Shown: positions 8,738 through 15,973 of the stretch, piece by piece
How the letters are laid out: every line of letters begins with the position of its first letter
How positions within the stretch are numbered: the first letter of the stretch is position 1
The notes under the pieces: generated by a model
Told to the model about the DNA's origin: nothing
Seen by the model: the letters and a program-made list of their open reading frames with translations, nothing else
Database searches by the model: none
Made by a program: the position numbers and the translations under genes
NCBI GenBank assembly: GCA_029261795.1
Contig: JAJDAP010000011.1
Coordinates: forward strand, 1 to 43,052
Origin: Deltaproteobacteria bacterium
GTDB taxonomy: Bacteria > Myxococcota_A > UBA9160 > UBA6930
Reading direction: 5' to 3'
DNA length: 43,052 bases

Positions 8738-9307
8738 ATGCCACCCCACGCCATCCACGGGACGGTCTGCGACCGAGCCTGGGAGGTCGACGATACGGGG
8801 CAGCTGCGAACCGAACTCGGACCGGATTGGCCGTTTCGCGGTGAAGCGCGTCAATCGTTCCAGCTCGAGGCCGATCGCTTGACGATGAAGTTGTCAGTTC
8901 ATGCCGATCATGCGGCCTTCCCCGCCTCGATTGGCTGGCATCCGTGGTTCCGCAGGCGCCTCGACATCGGGAACCCGGCCGAGCTTCACCTCGACGCGCA
9001 GCAGATGTATCTCCGCGGTGAGGATGGGATCCCGACCGGCGAGAGAACCCGCCCTTCGCCCGGCCCGTGGGACGATTGTTTTACCGGGCTACGCCATCCG
9101 CCCGAAATCCACTGGCCCGGGGCGCTTCGCCTGCGGCTCGAAGCCAGCGTCGATCATTGGGTCGTCTACGACGAACCTACCGATGCACTTTGTGTCGAAC
9201 CCCAGAGTGGTCCGCCGGATGCGGTTCGTCTTGCGCCGCGAGTCGTGACACCGGGGCGCCCGCTCTCGGCGGAGTTCACCTTGCATTGGACGGCGTCGGA
9301 GGATTGA
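8738..9307 (+). CDS. Aldose 1-epimerase-like protein, apparently lacking the N-terminal strands
   Basis: The readable homology starts at FQLPLRMPPHAIHG and runs through IGWHPWFRRRL, DDCFTGL and VYDEPTDALCVEPQSGPPDA, all typical of the galactose-mutarotase-like family. That family interconverts sugar anomers with a catalytic His and Glu; the HAIHG, HPWF and CVEPQ blocks supply the usual His and Glu positions. Relatives have roughly 60-70 more residues before the HAIHG block. Here the frame is open back to a GTG at 8633 and beyond, but that stretch does not look like the missing strands. I give the first in-frame ATG near the homology (8738, 189 residues). It may be a truncated gene or have an undetected frameshift. 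Confidence 0.65.
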   Translation: MPPHAIHGTVCDRAWEVDDTGQLRTELGPDWPFRGEARQSFQLEADRLTMKLSVHADHAAFPASIGWHPWFRRRLDIGNPAELHLDAQQMYLRGEDGIPTGERTRPSPGPWDDCFTGLRHPPEIHWPGALRLRLEASVDHWVVYDEPTDALCVEPQSGPPDAVRLAPRVVTPGRPLSAEFTLHWTASED

Positions 9308-9361
9308 TCCTCACGGTCTATCATCTGGCCCCCTGCACGAGTTTCGAGAGGAGTGCCAGCC

Positions 9362-10201
9362 ATGACCGCCCGCTACGAGGGTGAGGCTTTCAAGGAACGC
9401 TTCGGCCCGTGGGCCGTTGTCGCCGGTGGCTCAGACGGGATCGGCGCGGCCTTCGCACGGGAACTCGCTGGCCGTGGCGTGAACGTGGCCGCCATCGCGC
9501 GTCGCAAGGAACCCCTTGCGGCCCTGTGCCGTGGGCTCCGGACCGACTACGGCGTCGAAGCGCGCGGGATCCAGGCGGACCTGACCGGGGACGACCTCCT
9601 GCGCGAGGTTGGCGCAGCGACCGACGACCTCGATGTGGGCTTGTTCGTCTACAACGCTGGCGCGAGTTCGAGATCGGAGGAGTTTCTCCAAGCCGGACCC
9701 GAATATGCCCTTTCCATGATGAACCTGAACTGCCGCGGCCCCATCGTCCTCTCGCATCACTTCGGCCAGCGCCTGACGAAGCGCGGACGGGGGGGCCTGC
9801 TGTTCATGTCTTCGCTCGCTTGCCTTGCCGGCTGTCACTACCAGGCGATCTACTCGGCGACGAAATCCTTCGACACGATCCTGGCGGAAGGTTTGTGGCA
9901 CGAGCTGACACCGATGGGTGTCGACGTCCTAGGAGTCCTGGCAGGCGCGACGAGAACCGAATCCGTGCTGCACACGAGTGACAATTTCAAGGACGCGATG
10001 GACCCAGCAGAAGTCGCAAGCGGCGCTCTCGACCACCTGGGATGCGGGCCCAACTGGGTCCCGGGGGAGACCAATCAAGCGGTCGCCCGCGGCACCTGGC
10101 CCGTGCCCCGGGTCGCTCTCATCAACGGAATGAGCCAGGCCACCGCCGCGTTGTTCGATCTCGAGCACAAGGCCGTCGAAGGCCAGGAATTCCACGAATA
10201 A
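9362..10201 (+). CDS. Short-chain dehydrogenase/reductase
   Basis: A 279-residue SDR with the cofactor loop GGSDGIG at 22-28, the NAG motif at 98-100, S151 and the Y164-x3-K168 pair (YSATK). ATG 9362 has AGAGGAG about eight bases upstream and is preferred to the GTG at 9353. It leads a same-strand set with a SnoaL-like protein, a CYP51-like P450, a ferredoxin and a flavin monooxygenase. In Mycobacterium tuberculosis an SDR-type oxidoreductase gene (Rv0765c) precedes cyp51 and its ferredoxin, so the neighbourhood parallels that order. The substrate is probably an alcohol or ketone of the pathway intermediate, which is inference. Confidence 0.92.
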   Translation: MTARYEGEAFKERFGPWAVVAGGSDGIGAAFARELAGRGVNVAAIARRKEPLAALCRGLRTDYGVEARGIQADLTGDDLLREVGAATDDLDVGLFVYNAGASSRSEEFLQAGPEYALSMMNLNCRGPIVLSHHFGQRLTKRGRGGLLFMSSLACLAGCHYQAIYSATKSFDTILAEGLWHELTPMGVDVLGVLAGATRTESVLHTSDNFKDAMDPAEVASGALDHLGCGPNWVPGETNQAVARGTWPVPRVALINGMSQATAALFDLEHKAVEGQEFHE

Positions 10202-10254
10202 CATCACTCGCTGCCTTTCTTTGCAACCTGCAACGAGAACCACAAGGACCGAAG

Positions 10255-10815
10255 ATGCCCGCCTACCCGAGAGAAGAACTGGAAGAGATGGTCGACCGCT
10301 GGGTTGCCGCCAATGACGAGGCCGGCCGCAGCGGCGATTGGTCGAAGATGTCGGCGTTCTTTACCGAGGACGCGGTCTACAGCTGGAACACCGGCGCGAA
10401 TTGGGAGTTCGTCGCGCGCGGCCGCCAGCAGATTCACGAATGGGCCTTCGACAGTGAGATGTCCGGCCTCGAACACTGGACCTACCCGTACATCCGTCGG
10501 CTCATCGACGATCAGAAAGGCGAGTTCATCGGTATCTGGCGCCAGGTCGCGCCCGTTGAAGACCCCGACGGCGCCCCGTACGAGATCGCGGGGACCGGCG
10601 GCTCGTGGTTCCGCTACGGCGGCGATTTCAAATGGGCCTGGCAGCGCGACTTCTTCGATCACGCCAACGCCGGCGCCGTGTTCGGCAAGATGGCCCAGAA
10701 TGGTCAGTTGACCGAGCGCATGCTCGAGCGCATGAAGAAGGGCTCGAAGATGCCGGGCTGGACCCGCCGCAGCGAGTTCGACTGGATCTCCACCCTCGTC
10801 GACCCCGAGGCCTAG
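10255..10815 (+). CDS. SnoaL/NTF2-like protein in P450 gene set
   Basis: A 186-residue protein of the NTF2-like superfamily, with the early helix (REELEEMVDRWVAANDEAGRSGDW), FFTEDAVYSWNTG, a GRQQIHEWAF turn and WFRYGGDFKWAWQRDFFD near the end. An AAGGA lies about six bases before ATG 10255. The gene is directly followed by the P450 (2 bases between stop and start), so co-expression is likely. Homologues beside P450 and SDR genes in lipid- or steroid-degrading bacteria are generally uncharacterised; a binding or isomerase role is possible but unproven. Confidence 0.85.
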   Translation: MPAYPREELEEMVDRWVAANDEAGRSGDWSKMSAFFTEDAVYSWNTGANWEFVARGRQQIHEWAFDSEMSGLEHWTYPYIRRLIDDQKGEFIGIWRQVAPVEDPDGAPYEIAGTGGSWFRYGGDFKWAWQRDFFDHANAGAVFGKMAQNGQLTERMLERMKKGSKMPGWTRRSEFDWISTLVDPEA

Positions 10816-10817
10816 CC

Positions 10818-12140
10818 ATGAACGCGATCGCCACGGTCAGTGGCGCCAAGCCGATTGCAGGCCACTACGAGGAGTTCCTCGCCAACCCTTCGCGCTTCAT
10901 GTTTCGCGCCTGGCAGGAATGCGGCGAGCTTTCGAATTTCGATCTGGCGGGCGCGCCACACACCTTGATGGTGGGCGCTGATGCCCACGAAGCGGTCTTC
11001 CGTGCGCCGGACGAGAAGCTCTCGGCATCAGTGCCCTACCAGTACATGGTGCCCGTCTTCGGCGAGGGGATTCAGTACGGCGCACCACTCGAGATCGAAC
11101 GCCAACAGGTCCGCTTCCAGGCGAACGCCCTGGTACCGGAAAAGATGCGTGGTTATGCCGAAGTGATCGCGAAGGAGGTCGAAGCCTTCATTGCCGATTG
11201 GGGCGACGAAGGCGAGCGCGACTTCTACGAAACCTTCAAGGGGCTCGTGCTGAACACCTCGACCCATTGCTTGATGGGCCGAGAATTCCGCGAGCACCTG
11301 ACCGATGAGTTCGGTCGGCTCTTCGGGGATCTCGAACACGCGATCTCTCCGCAAGCGGTGGTGGATGCGCATTCGGGGTCCGACGTGTTCGCACGTCGCG
11401 ACGAGGCGCGGGCGCAACTACAGGAGATGCTGATGGAGACGGTGATGCAGCGTCGCGCCAGCGGTGCCGCACAACCGGACATGCTTCAGACGTTCCTAGA
11501 CGCCCGTTACAAGGATGGCGCGCCACTCGCCGACGAACTGATCCCGGGCATGATCGTGTGGATCATGTTTGCGGGTTTCCACACCAGCTCGAACACGGCG
11601 AGCTGGACCAGCGTCGAGCTGGCGCGCAACGCAGAACATCAGCCCGCCATCGCCGCGGAAATCGACGCGATCTACGCCGGAGGCGGCGACCTCTCCTTTG
11701 CCGGCTTGCGCGAGATTCCGCTGCTCGAAGGCTTCATCTTCGAGACGCTTCGCTTGCACCCGCCGCTCGTCACCCTGGCGCGCCAGGTGATGGAGCCCTT
11801 CGAATACAAGGGGCACCGCTTCGAGGTGGGACACACCCTGATGATCTCGCCCTATGTCTCGCACCGCGTTCCCGAACATTTCCCGGAGCCGGAGCGTTTC
11901 GATCCGCGACGCCCGGCGCCGGATCACGTATTCGCCTCGATCCCGTTCGGTGGCGGCAAGCGGAAATGCGTCGGCAACGCGTTCGCGCTGCTCCAGGTGA
12001 AATCCATCTTCGTCGCCCTGCTCCGGCGCTACCGGCTCGAGTTGGTCGATCCACCCGAGACCTACCAGGACGTGATGCCCTCGTTGATCCTGCGCCCGAG
12101 CGATCCGTGCCGGCTGCGCTATCGGCGAAGAACGACGTGA
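10818..12140 (+). CDS. CYP51-like cytochrome P450
   Basis: A 440-residue soluble P450. Regions resembling bacterial CYP51 (sterol 14-alpha-demethylase) are the B-C loop MVPVFGEGIQYG, the I-helix MFAGFHTSSNTASW, ETLRLHPP for the K-helix ExxR, and the heme loop FGGGKRKCVG with the thiolate at about C384. The end (LRYRRRTT) also resembles M. tuberculosis CYP51. Differences from that enzyme include Phe for the first His of the HHT pair and Asn for Gly in SSGTASW, so sterol demethylation is not assured. ATG 10818 has GAGG upstream. The stop overlaps the GTG of the ferredoxin, the expected redox partner. The P450 fold is certain; the CYP51 subfamily is likely. Confidence 0.93.
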   Translation: MNAIATVSGAKPIAGHYEEFLANPSRFMFRAWQECGELSNFDLAGAPHTLMVGADAHEAVFRAPDEKLSASVPYQYMVPVFGEGIQYGAPLEIERQQVRFQANALVPEKMRGYAEVIAKEVEAFIADWGDEGERDFYETFKGLVLNTSTHCLMGREFREHLTDEFGRLFGDLEHAISPQAVVDAHSGSDVFARRDEARAQLQEMLMETVMQRRASGAAQPDMLQTFLDARYKDGAPLADELIPGMIVWIMFAGFHTSSNTASWTSVELARNAEHQPAIAAEIDAIYAGGGDLSFAGLREIPLLEGFIFETLRLHPPLVTLARQVMEPFEYKGHRFEVGHTLMISPYVSHRVPEHFPEPERFDPRRPAPDHVFASIPFGGGKRKCVGNAFALLQVKSIFVALLRRYRLELVDPPETYQDVMPSLILRPSDPCRLRYRRRTT

Positions 12141-12352
12141 GCGACATGCGGATCCAGGTCGACCGCCAGCTCTGCCAGGGGCACGGCGTCTGTGCCCTGG
12201 AAGCGCCCGAGGTATTCGAGGTGGGCGAATCCGAAGACGGCACCTACGCGGAAGTGCAACTGCTGACCGAAACGCCCGACGAAGCGCTTCGTTCCAAGGT
12301 CGAGGCTGCCGTCCGTTTCTGCCCCAACCGGGTGCTTTCGATCGAAGACTGA
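12137..12352 (+). CDS. 3Fe-4S ferredoxin, P450 redox partner
   Basis: A 71-residue ferredoxin (68 if ATG 12146 is used). It contains the CQGHGVC cluster motif with His in place of the second Cys, and a distal CP pair near the end (FCPNRVLSIED), the pattern of one 3Fe-4S cluster. Such ferredoxins deliver electrons to actinobacterial and other class I P450s, and M. tuberculosis encodes one (Rv0763c) right after cyp51. The GTG start overlaps the P450 stop by four bases (GTGA), implying translational coupling. No ferredoxin reductase gene lies in the window, so one must be supplied from elsewhere. Confidence 0.92.
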   Translation: MSDMRIQVDRQLCQGHGVCALEAPEVFEVGESEDGTYAEVQLLTETPDEALRSKVEAAVRFCPNRVLSIED

Positions 12353-12386
12353 GTCGCCCCGATCGAGACGCTAAGTTTCCGGCCCC

Positions 12387-13871
12387 ATGAAGAACGACCA
12401 GAACAAGTCAGGTATGAGCAATCCGCGGGTCGCCGTAATAGGAGCCGGCATGTCCGGCATCCTCGCGGGCATCCGCCTCCGCGAAGCTGGGATCGATGAC
12501 TTCGTCATCTACGAGAAGGCCCACGATCTCGGTGGCACCTGGCGCGACAACACCTACCCGGGTCTCGCCTGCGACGTGCCCTCCCACGTCTACTCCTACT
12601 CGTTCGCTCCGAACCCGGAGTGGAGCCGACGCTTCTCACCCGGCCCCGAGATCCACCGCTACCTGACCAGGACGGCCGAAGAGCACGGCATCCGCGAACG
12701 CATCGTCTTCGACCGCGAGGCCACGGCTTGCAGCTACCAGGACGGACGCTGGCAGCTCGAGTTCGCCGACGGCAGCCGCGACAGCGTCGATTTCGTGATC
12801 ACGGCGGTGGGCGTGCTCCACCATCCGAACATGCCCGAGATCGAGGGCGCCGCCTCATTCGAAGGGGCACTGTTTCATAGTGCCCGCTGGGACCATTCGG
12901 TTCCGATCGAGGGAAGACGGGTGGGCGTCATCGGCACCGGCTCGACGGCCGTCCAGATCGTCAGCGCCATCACCGAGAAGGTGGAAACGCTGACGTTGTT
13001 CCAGCGCACCGCCCAGTGGATCATGCCCGGCCAGAATCCGGCCTACTCGGAGGACGAGAAGCAGCGCTACCGGGAAGACCCCGCAGCCATCGACCACCTG
13101 CGAACCGAACTCGACCTTTCCTTCACCAGGCAGTTCTCCGACGCCTTGATCGGGTCGGAATCGCCCGGCATGAAGCGCATCGAGGAGATGACCCGCCAAC
13201 ACCTGGAAGCCAAGGTCCTCGATCCGGAGCTCCGCGACCGGCTGCGTCCCGACTACCGCGCCGCCTGCAAACGTCTCGTCGTCGCCGATGGCTTCTACGA
13301 GGCCATTCAGCAACCGAACGCAGCGCTGGTGACCGAAGAGATCGAGTGCATCGAACCGGCCGGTGTCCGGACCCGCGATGGCGTGCTCCACGAACTCGAC
13401 GTGCTCGTCTTCGCCACCGGATTTCGCGCCCACGATTTCATGCGACCGATGCGGATCACGGGCCGCGCCGGCAAGACCCTCGACGAAGCCTGGGACCCGA
13501 CGCCGCGCGCCTATCGTTCAGTCTCGATGCCGGACTTCCCGAACTTCTTCATGATCGTCGGTCCCCACAGCCCGGTGGGGAACTTCTCGCTGATCGAGAT
13601 CTCCGAGATCCAGGTCGGCTACATCCTGAAGTTGATCGAGCGGGTGCGCGAAAGTGGCTCCGGCGAAATCTGCGCCAGACCGGAAGCCACGGATCGCTTC
13701 AACGCTTCGATCCGCGAAGCCATGAAGGGCACGATCTGGGTAACCGGTTGCAACAGCTGGTACCTCGATGCCAACGGCATCCCGGCCACCTGGCCCTTTA
13801 CCGTGCAGACCTTCCGCGACGAAATGGCGGAGCCGGACTGGGCGGACTTCGAGACGATTCCTGCCGCCTGA
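12387..13871 (+). CDS. Flavin-containing monooxygenase, Baeyer-Villiger type
   Basis: A 494-residue class B flavoprotein monooxygenase. The FAD loop GAGMSG is at 19-24, the NADPH loop GTGSTA at 183-188, and FEGALFHSARWDH (158-170) gives the FxGxxxHxxxW fingerprint of Baeyer-Villiger monooxygenases. A late VFATGF segment is also typical. Such enzymes turn ketones into esters or lactones using NADPH and oxygen. It follows the P450-ferredoxin pair on the same strand after 34 bases, so it may act after P450 or SDR oxidation. The start is uncertain: ATG 12387 (used here) and ATG 12414 (MSNPRVAVIG) are both in frame, and neither has a strong ribosome site. Confidence 0.93.
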   Translation: MKNDQNKSGMSNPRVAVIGAGMSGILAGIRLREAGIDDFVIYEKAHDLGGTWRDNTYPGLACDVPSHVYSYSFAPNPEWSRRFSPGPEIHRYLTRTAEEHGIRERIVFDREATACSYQDGRWQLEFADGSRDSVDFVITAVGVLHHPNMPEIEGAASFEGALFHSARWDHSVPIEGRRVGVIGTGSTAVQIVSAITEKVETLTLFQRTAQWIMPGQNPAYSEDEKQRYREDPAAIDHLRTELDLSFTRQFSDALIGSESPGMKRIEEMTRQHLEAKVLDPELRDRLRPDYRAACKRLVVADGFYEAIQQPNAALVTEEIECIEPAGVRTRDGVLHELDVLVFATGFRAHDFMRPMRITGRAGKTLDEAWDPTPRAYRSVSMPDFPNFFMIVGPHSPVGNFSLIEISEIQVGYILKLIERVRESGSGEICARPEATDRFNASIREAMKGTIWVTGCNSWYLDANGIPATWPFTVQTFRDEMAEPDWADFETIPAA

Positions 13872-13890
13872 CGCGCTGATTCCGGAGACG

Positions 13891-15057
13891 CTACCTGGGA
13901 CGCTCCGCCAACACGCAGTGCGTCCCCTGATAGATCGTGGCCATGCATTTGTTGCAGTGGACGCAGAGCGAATCCCTGGCCTCGCCGGCGGCCATGCGAT
14001 TCACGAGGTCGGGCTCGCGCAGGAGCGCGCGGCCCATCGCCACGAACTCGAAACCTTCCTCCATCGCCTGATCGATCGTCTCGCGTCGGCTGATACCTCC
14101 GAGCAGGATCAGTGGCATCGAGAGGGCCGCGCGGAACTGGCGGGCGAAGCGTAGGAAATACGCCTCCTCGAACGGGTACGTCTTGAAGAGGAAGCGGCCG
14201 AACAGCTTCAGGCCGAGCCCGACCGCGGACGGCATGGTGTTCGCCAGATCCTCGATCGGCGCGTCGCCGCGGAACAGATACATCGCGTTCTCGAGCGAAC
14301 TGCCGCCGGTGAGTTCGAGCGCATCCAGTGCCCCGTCCGCTTCGAGCATGCGACCGACTTCGACACTCTCGTCGAGCCAGAAGCCGCCGGGCACACCGTC
14401 GGACATGTTGAGCTTCGCGATCACGGCCAACTCGGGACCCACCGCCTCGCGCACGCGCTTGGCGATCTCGCGGGGGAAGCGCGCGCGGTTCTCGAGCGAA
14501 CCGCCCCAGGCATCGGTTCGCTTGTTGAGCTTCGGCGAGAGGAATTCGCTCGGCAGGTAGCCATGGCCCAGGTGGATCTCGACCGCGTCGAAGCCCGCCT
14601 GCTTCACGCGACGGGCGCCGTCGGCGAAGTCCTGGGTGATGCGCTCGATCTCATCGCTCGTCAGGCCGCGGGTACGCTTCATCGCGAGTTTGCTGAAGAT
14701 CGGAGAGGGGGAGACGCCCGAGTGCCCGGTGGCGGTCGCCACCGCCCCCGCGTGGCCAATCTGCGCCGAAACCGCGGCACCTTCCGCGTGTACCACGTCC
14801 GCCAGGCGACTGAGGCCCGGTATCGCGTCCTCGGTGAGGATCATCTCGTTCGGCGTCCCGCAGCCCTCGGGCGAGACCGCGCAGTAGGCGACCGTCGTCA
14901 TGCCGACACCGCCGACGGCCATCCCGCGGTGGAACTCGACGAGCGCATCGCTCACCAGGTGGGTAGCGGTCATCCCCTCGAAGGTGGCGGCCTTCACGAT
15001 CCGATTGCGGAGTTCGAGAGGTCCGAGGCGGGCAGGCGCGAAGGGGTCCGGGTTCAT
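13891..15057 (-). CDS. Old Yellow Enzyme family NADH:flavin oxidoreductase with C-terminal Fe-S cysteines
   Basis: A 388-residue FMN TIM-barrel reductase. It starts with PFAPARLGPLELRNRIVKAATFEGM, has the substrate-binding EIHLGHGYLPSEFLSP, followed by RTDAWGGSLENRARF, and a phosphate-binding FVAMGRALLREPDLV. The tail carries CVHCNKCMATIYQGTHC, the cysteine spacing that in 2,4-dienoyl-CoA reductase and related enzymes holds a 4Fe-4S cluster. The protein stops about ten residues later, so the FAD/NADH-binding domains of the long relatives are absent. ATG 15057 (MNPDPFAP) is chosen because the extra upstream residues are arginine-rich and unconserved. A role in reducing an alpha,beta-unsaturated carbonyl is likely. 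Confidence 0.92.
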   Translation of the reverse strand: MNPDPFAPARLGPLELRNRIVKAATFEGMTATHLVSDALVEFHRGMAVGGVGMTTVAYCAVSPEGCGTPNEMILTEDAIPGLSRLADVVHAEGAAVSAQIGHAGAVATATGHSGVSPSPIFSKLAMKRTRGLTSDEIERITQDFADGARRVKQAGFDAVEIHLGHGYLPSEFLSPKLNKRTDAWGGSLENRARFPREIAKRVREAVGPELAVIAKLNMSDGVPGGFWLDESVEVGRMLEADGALDALELTGGSSLENAMYLFRGDAPIEDLANTMPSAVGLGLKLFGRFLFKTYPFEEAYFLRFARQFRAALSMPLILLGGISRRETIDQAMEEGFEFVAMGRALLREPDLVNRMAAGEARDSLCVHCNKCMATIYQGTHCVLAERPR

Positions 15058-15110
15058 GGCTCCATCGTCGCGCACGCAAGGCCCCGGGCCAAGTCTCCTC
15101 AGAACAACCG

Positions 15111-15923
15111 CTAACGCACCCGCTGCGGGTAGGGCGGCGGCCGTTTTCCGTTCTCGTCGTAGAGATCGAACTCTTCGGCGAGGTCCTCGACCCATTGAAT
15201 GCTGCCGCTGCGCTTCATCAGGTCATCAGCGCCTAGCAAAGCAATTGCCGCACTTCCGACGAAGAACGTGCTCTGGGATTGCGAATGATCCATGCCCTGC
15301 CTCTCGGCCGCATCCTGGATGAACTCGGTGGCGACGGCGCCCGGGTATAGCACGCAGGCCGCTATGCCCTTCGGTTCGAGCTCGATCGCCATGTCGGCGG
15401 TCAACCGGTCGAGGCCGGCCTTCCCGGCGCCATAGGAAGACGAAAAATGGTAGCTCTGGCCGCCAGGGGAACTGACGTTCAGGATCGCTCCACCGGCACC
15501 GCCAGCGAATAGCAACGGGACTGCGTGCCAGCTCGACACATAGTGGGCGCGGAGGCCGATACCGACCTGGTCATCCCAGATCTGGATCGGGTGGTCCCAG
15601 AAGCCGCCGCCCCAGGCCGGCGGATCCGGAATCTTGTAGACGTTGTTGACGAGCAGATCGATCTTGCCGGCTTCCTTGCCGATGCGTTCGAAGAGCGCGG
15701 CGATCTGGGCGTCGTCTCCGTGATCACACTGGATCGCGCGTCCCTCGCCGCCGGCCTCACTCACCAACCGGGCGGTGGTGTCGATCGTGCGCTCACCGTC
15801 TCCGGTGGTGCGCCCCGTCACGTAGACGGTGCAGCCCTCGCGACCGAGCGCGAGGGCGATGCCCTTGCCGATGCCGCGGCTCGCGCCGGTGACGACCGCG
15901 ATTTTTCCAGCAAGCGAACCCAT
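15111..15923 (-). CDS. SDR family oxidoreductase, DHRS1-like
   Basis: A 270-residue short-chain dehydrogenase with TGASRGIG at 12-19 and Y164-x3-K168 (YGAGK). The segment FWDHPIQIWDDQVGIGLRAHY resembles the DHRS1 subgroup (FWETPxxxWDDxxxVGLRxHY), as does the SSPGG strand end. ATG 15923 has GGAG about seven bases upstream. The stop lies only 53 bases from the Old Yellow Enzyme start on the same strand, so co-transcription is plausible. Human DHRS1 reduces some steroids and xenobiotics; the bacterial substrate is unknown. Confidence 0.92.
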   Translation of the reverse strand: MGSLAGKIAVVTGASRGIGKGIALALGREGCTVYVTGRTTGDGERTIDTTARLVSEAGGEGRAIQCDHGDDAQIAALFERIGKEAGKIDLLVNNVYKIPDPPAWGGGFWDHPIQIWDDQVGIGLRAHYVSSWHAVPLLFAGGAGGAILNVSSPGGQSYHFSSSYGAGKAGLDRLTADMAIELEPKGIAACVLYPGAVATEFIQDAAERQGMDHSQSQSTFFVGSAAIALLGADDLMKRSGSIQWVEDLAEEFDLYDENGKRPPPYPQRVR

Positions 15924-15973
15924 GGCTTTCTCCGTTTCTCTTGGAGCAAACGACTCTACCGAAGAGATCCGCC

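Noticed and set aside
6481..8754. A minus-strand open frame of about 757 codons opposite pyruvate carboxylase
   Set aside because: Antisense to the complete pyc gene; composition is typical of a shadow frame and no recognisable domain appears, while pyc has all its motifs.
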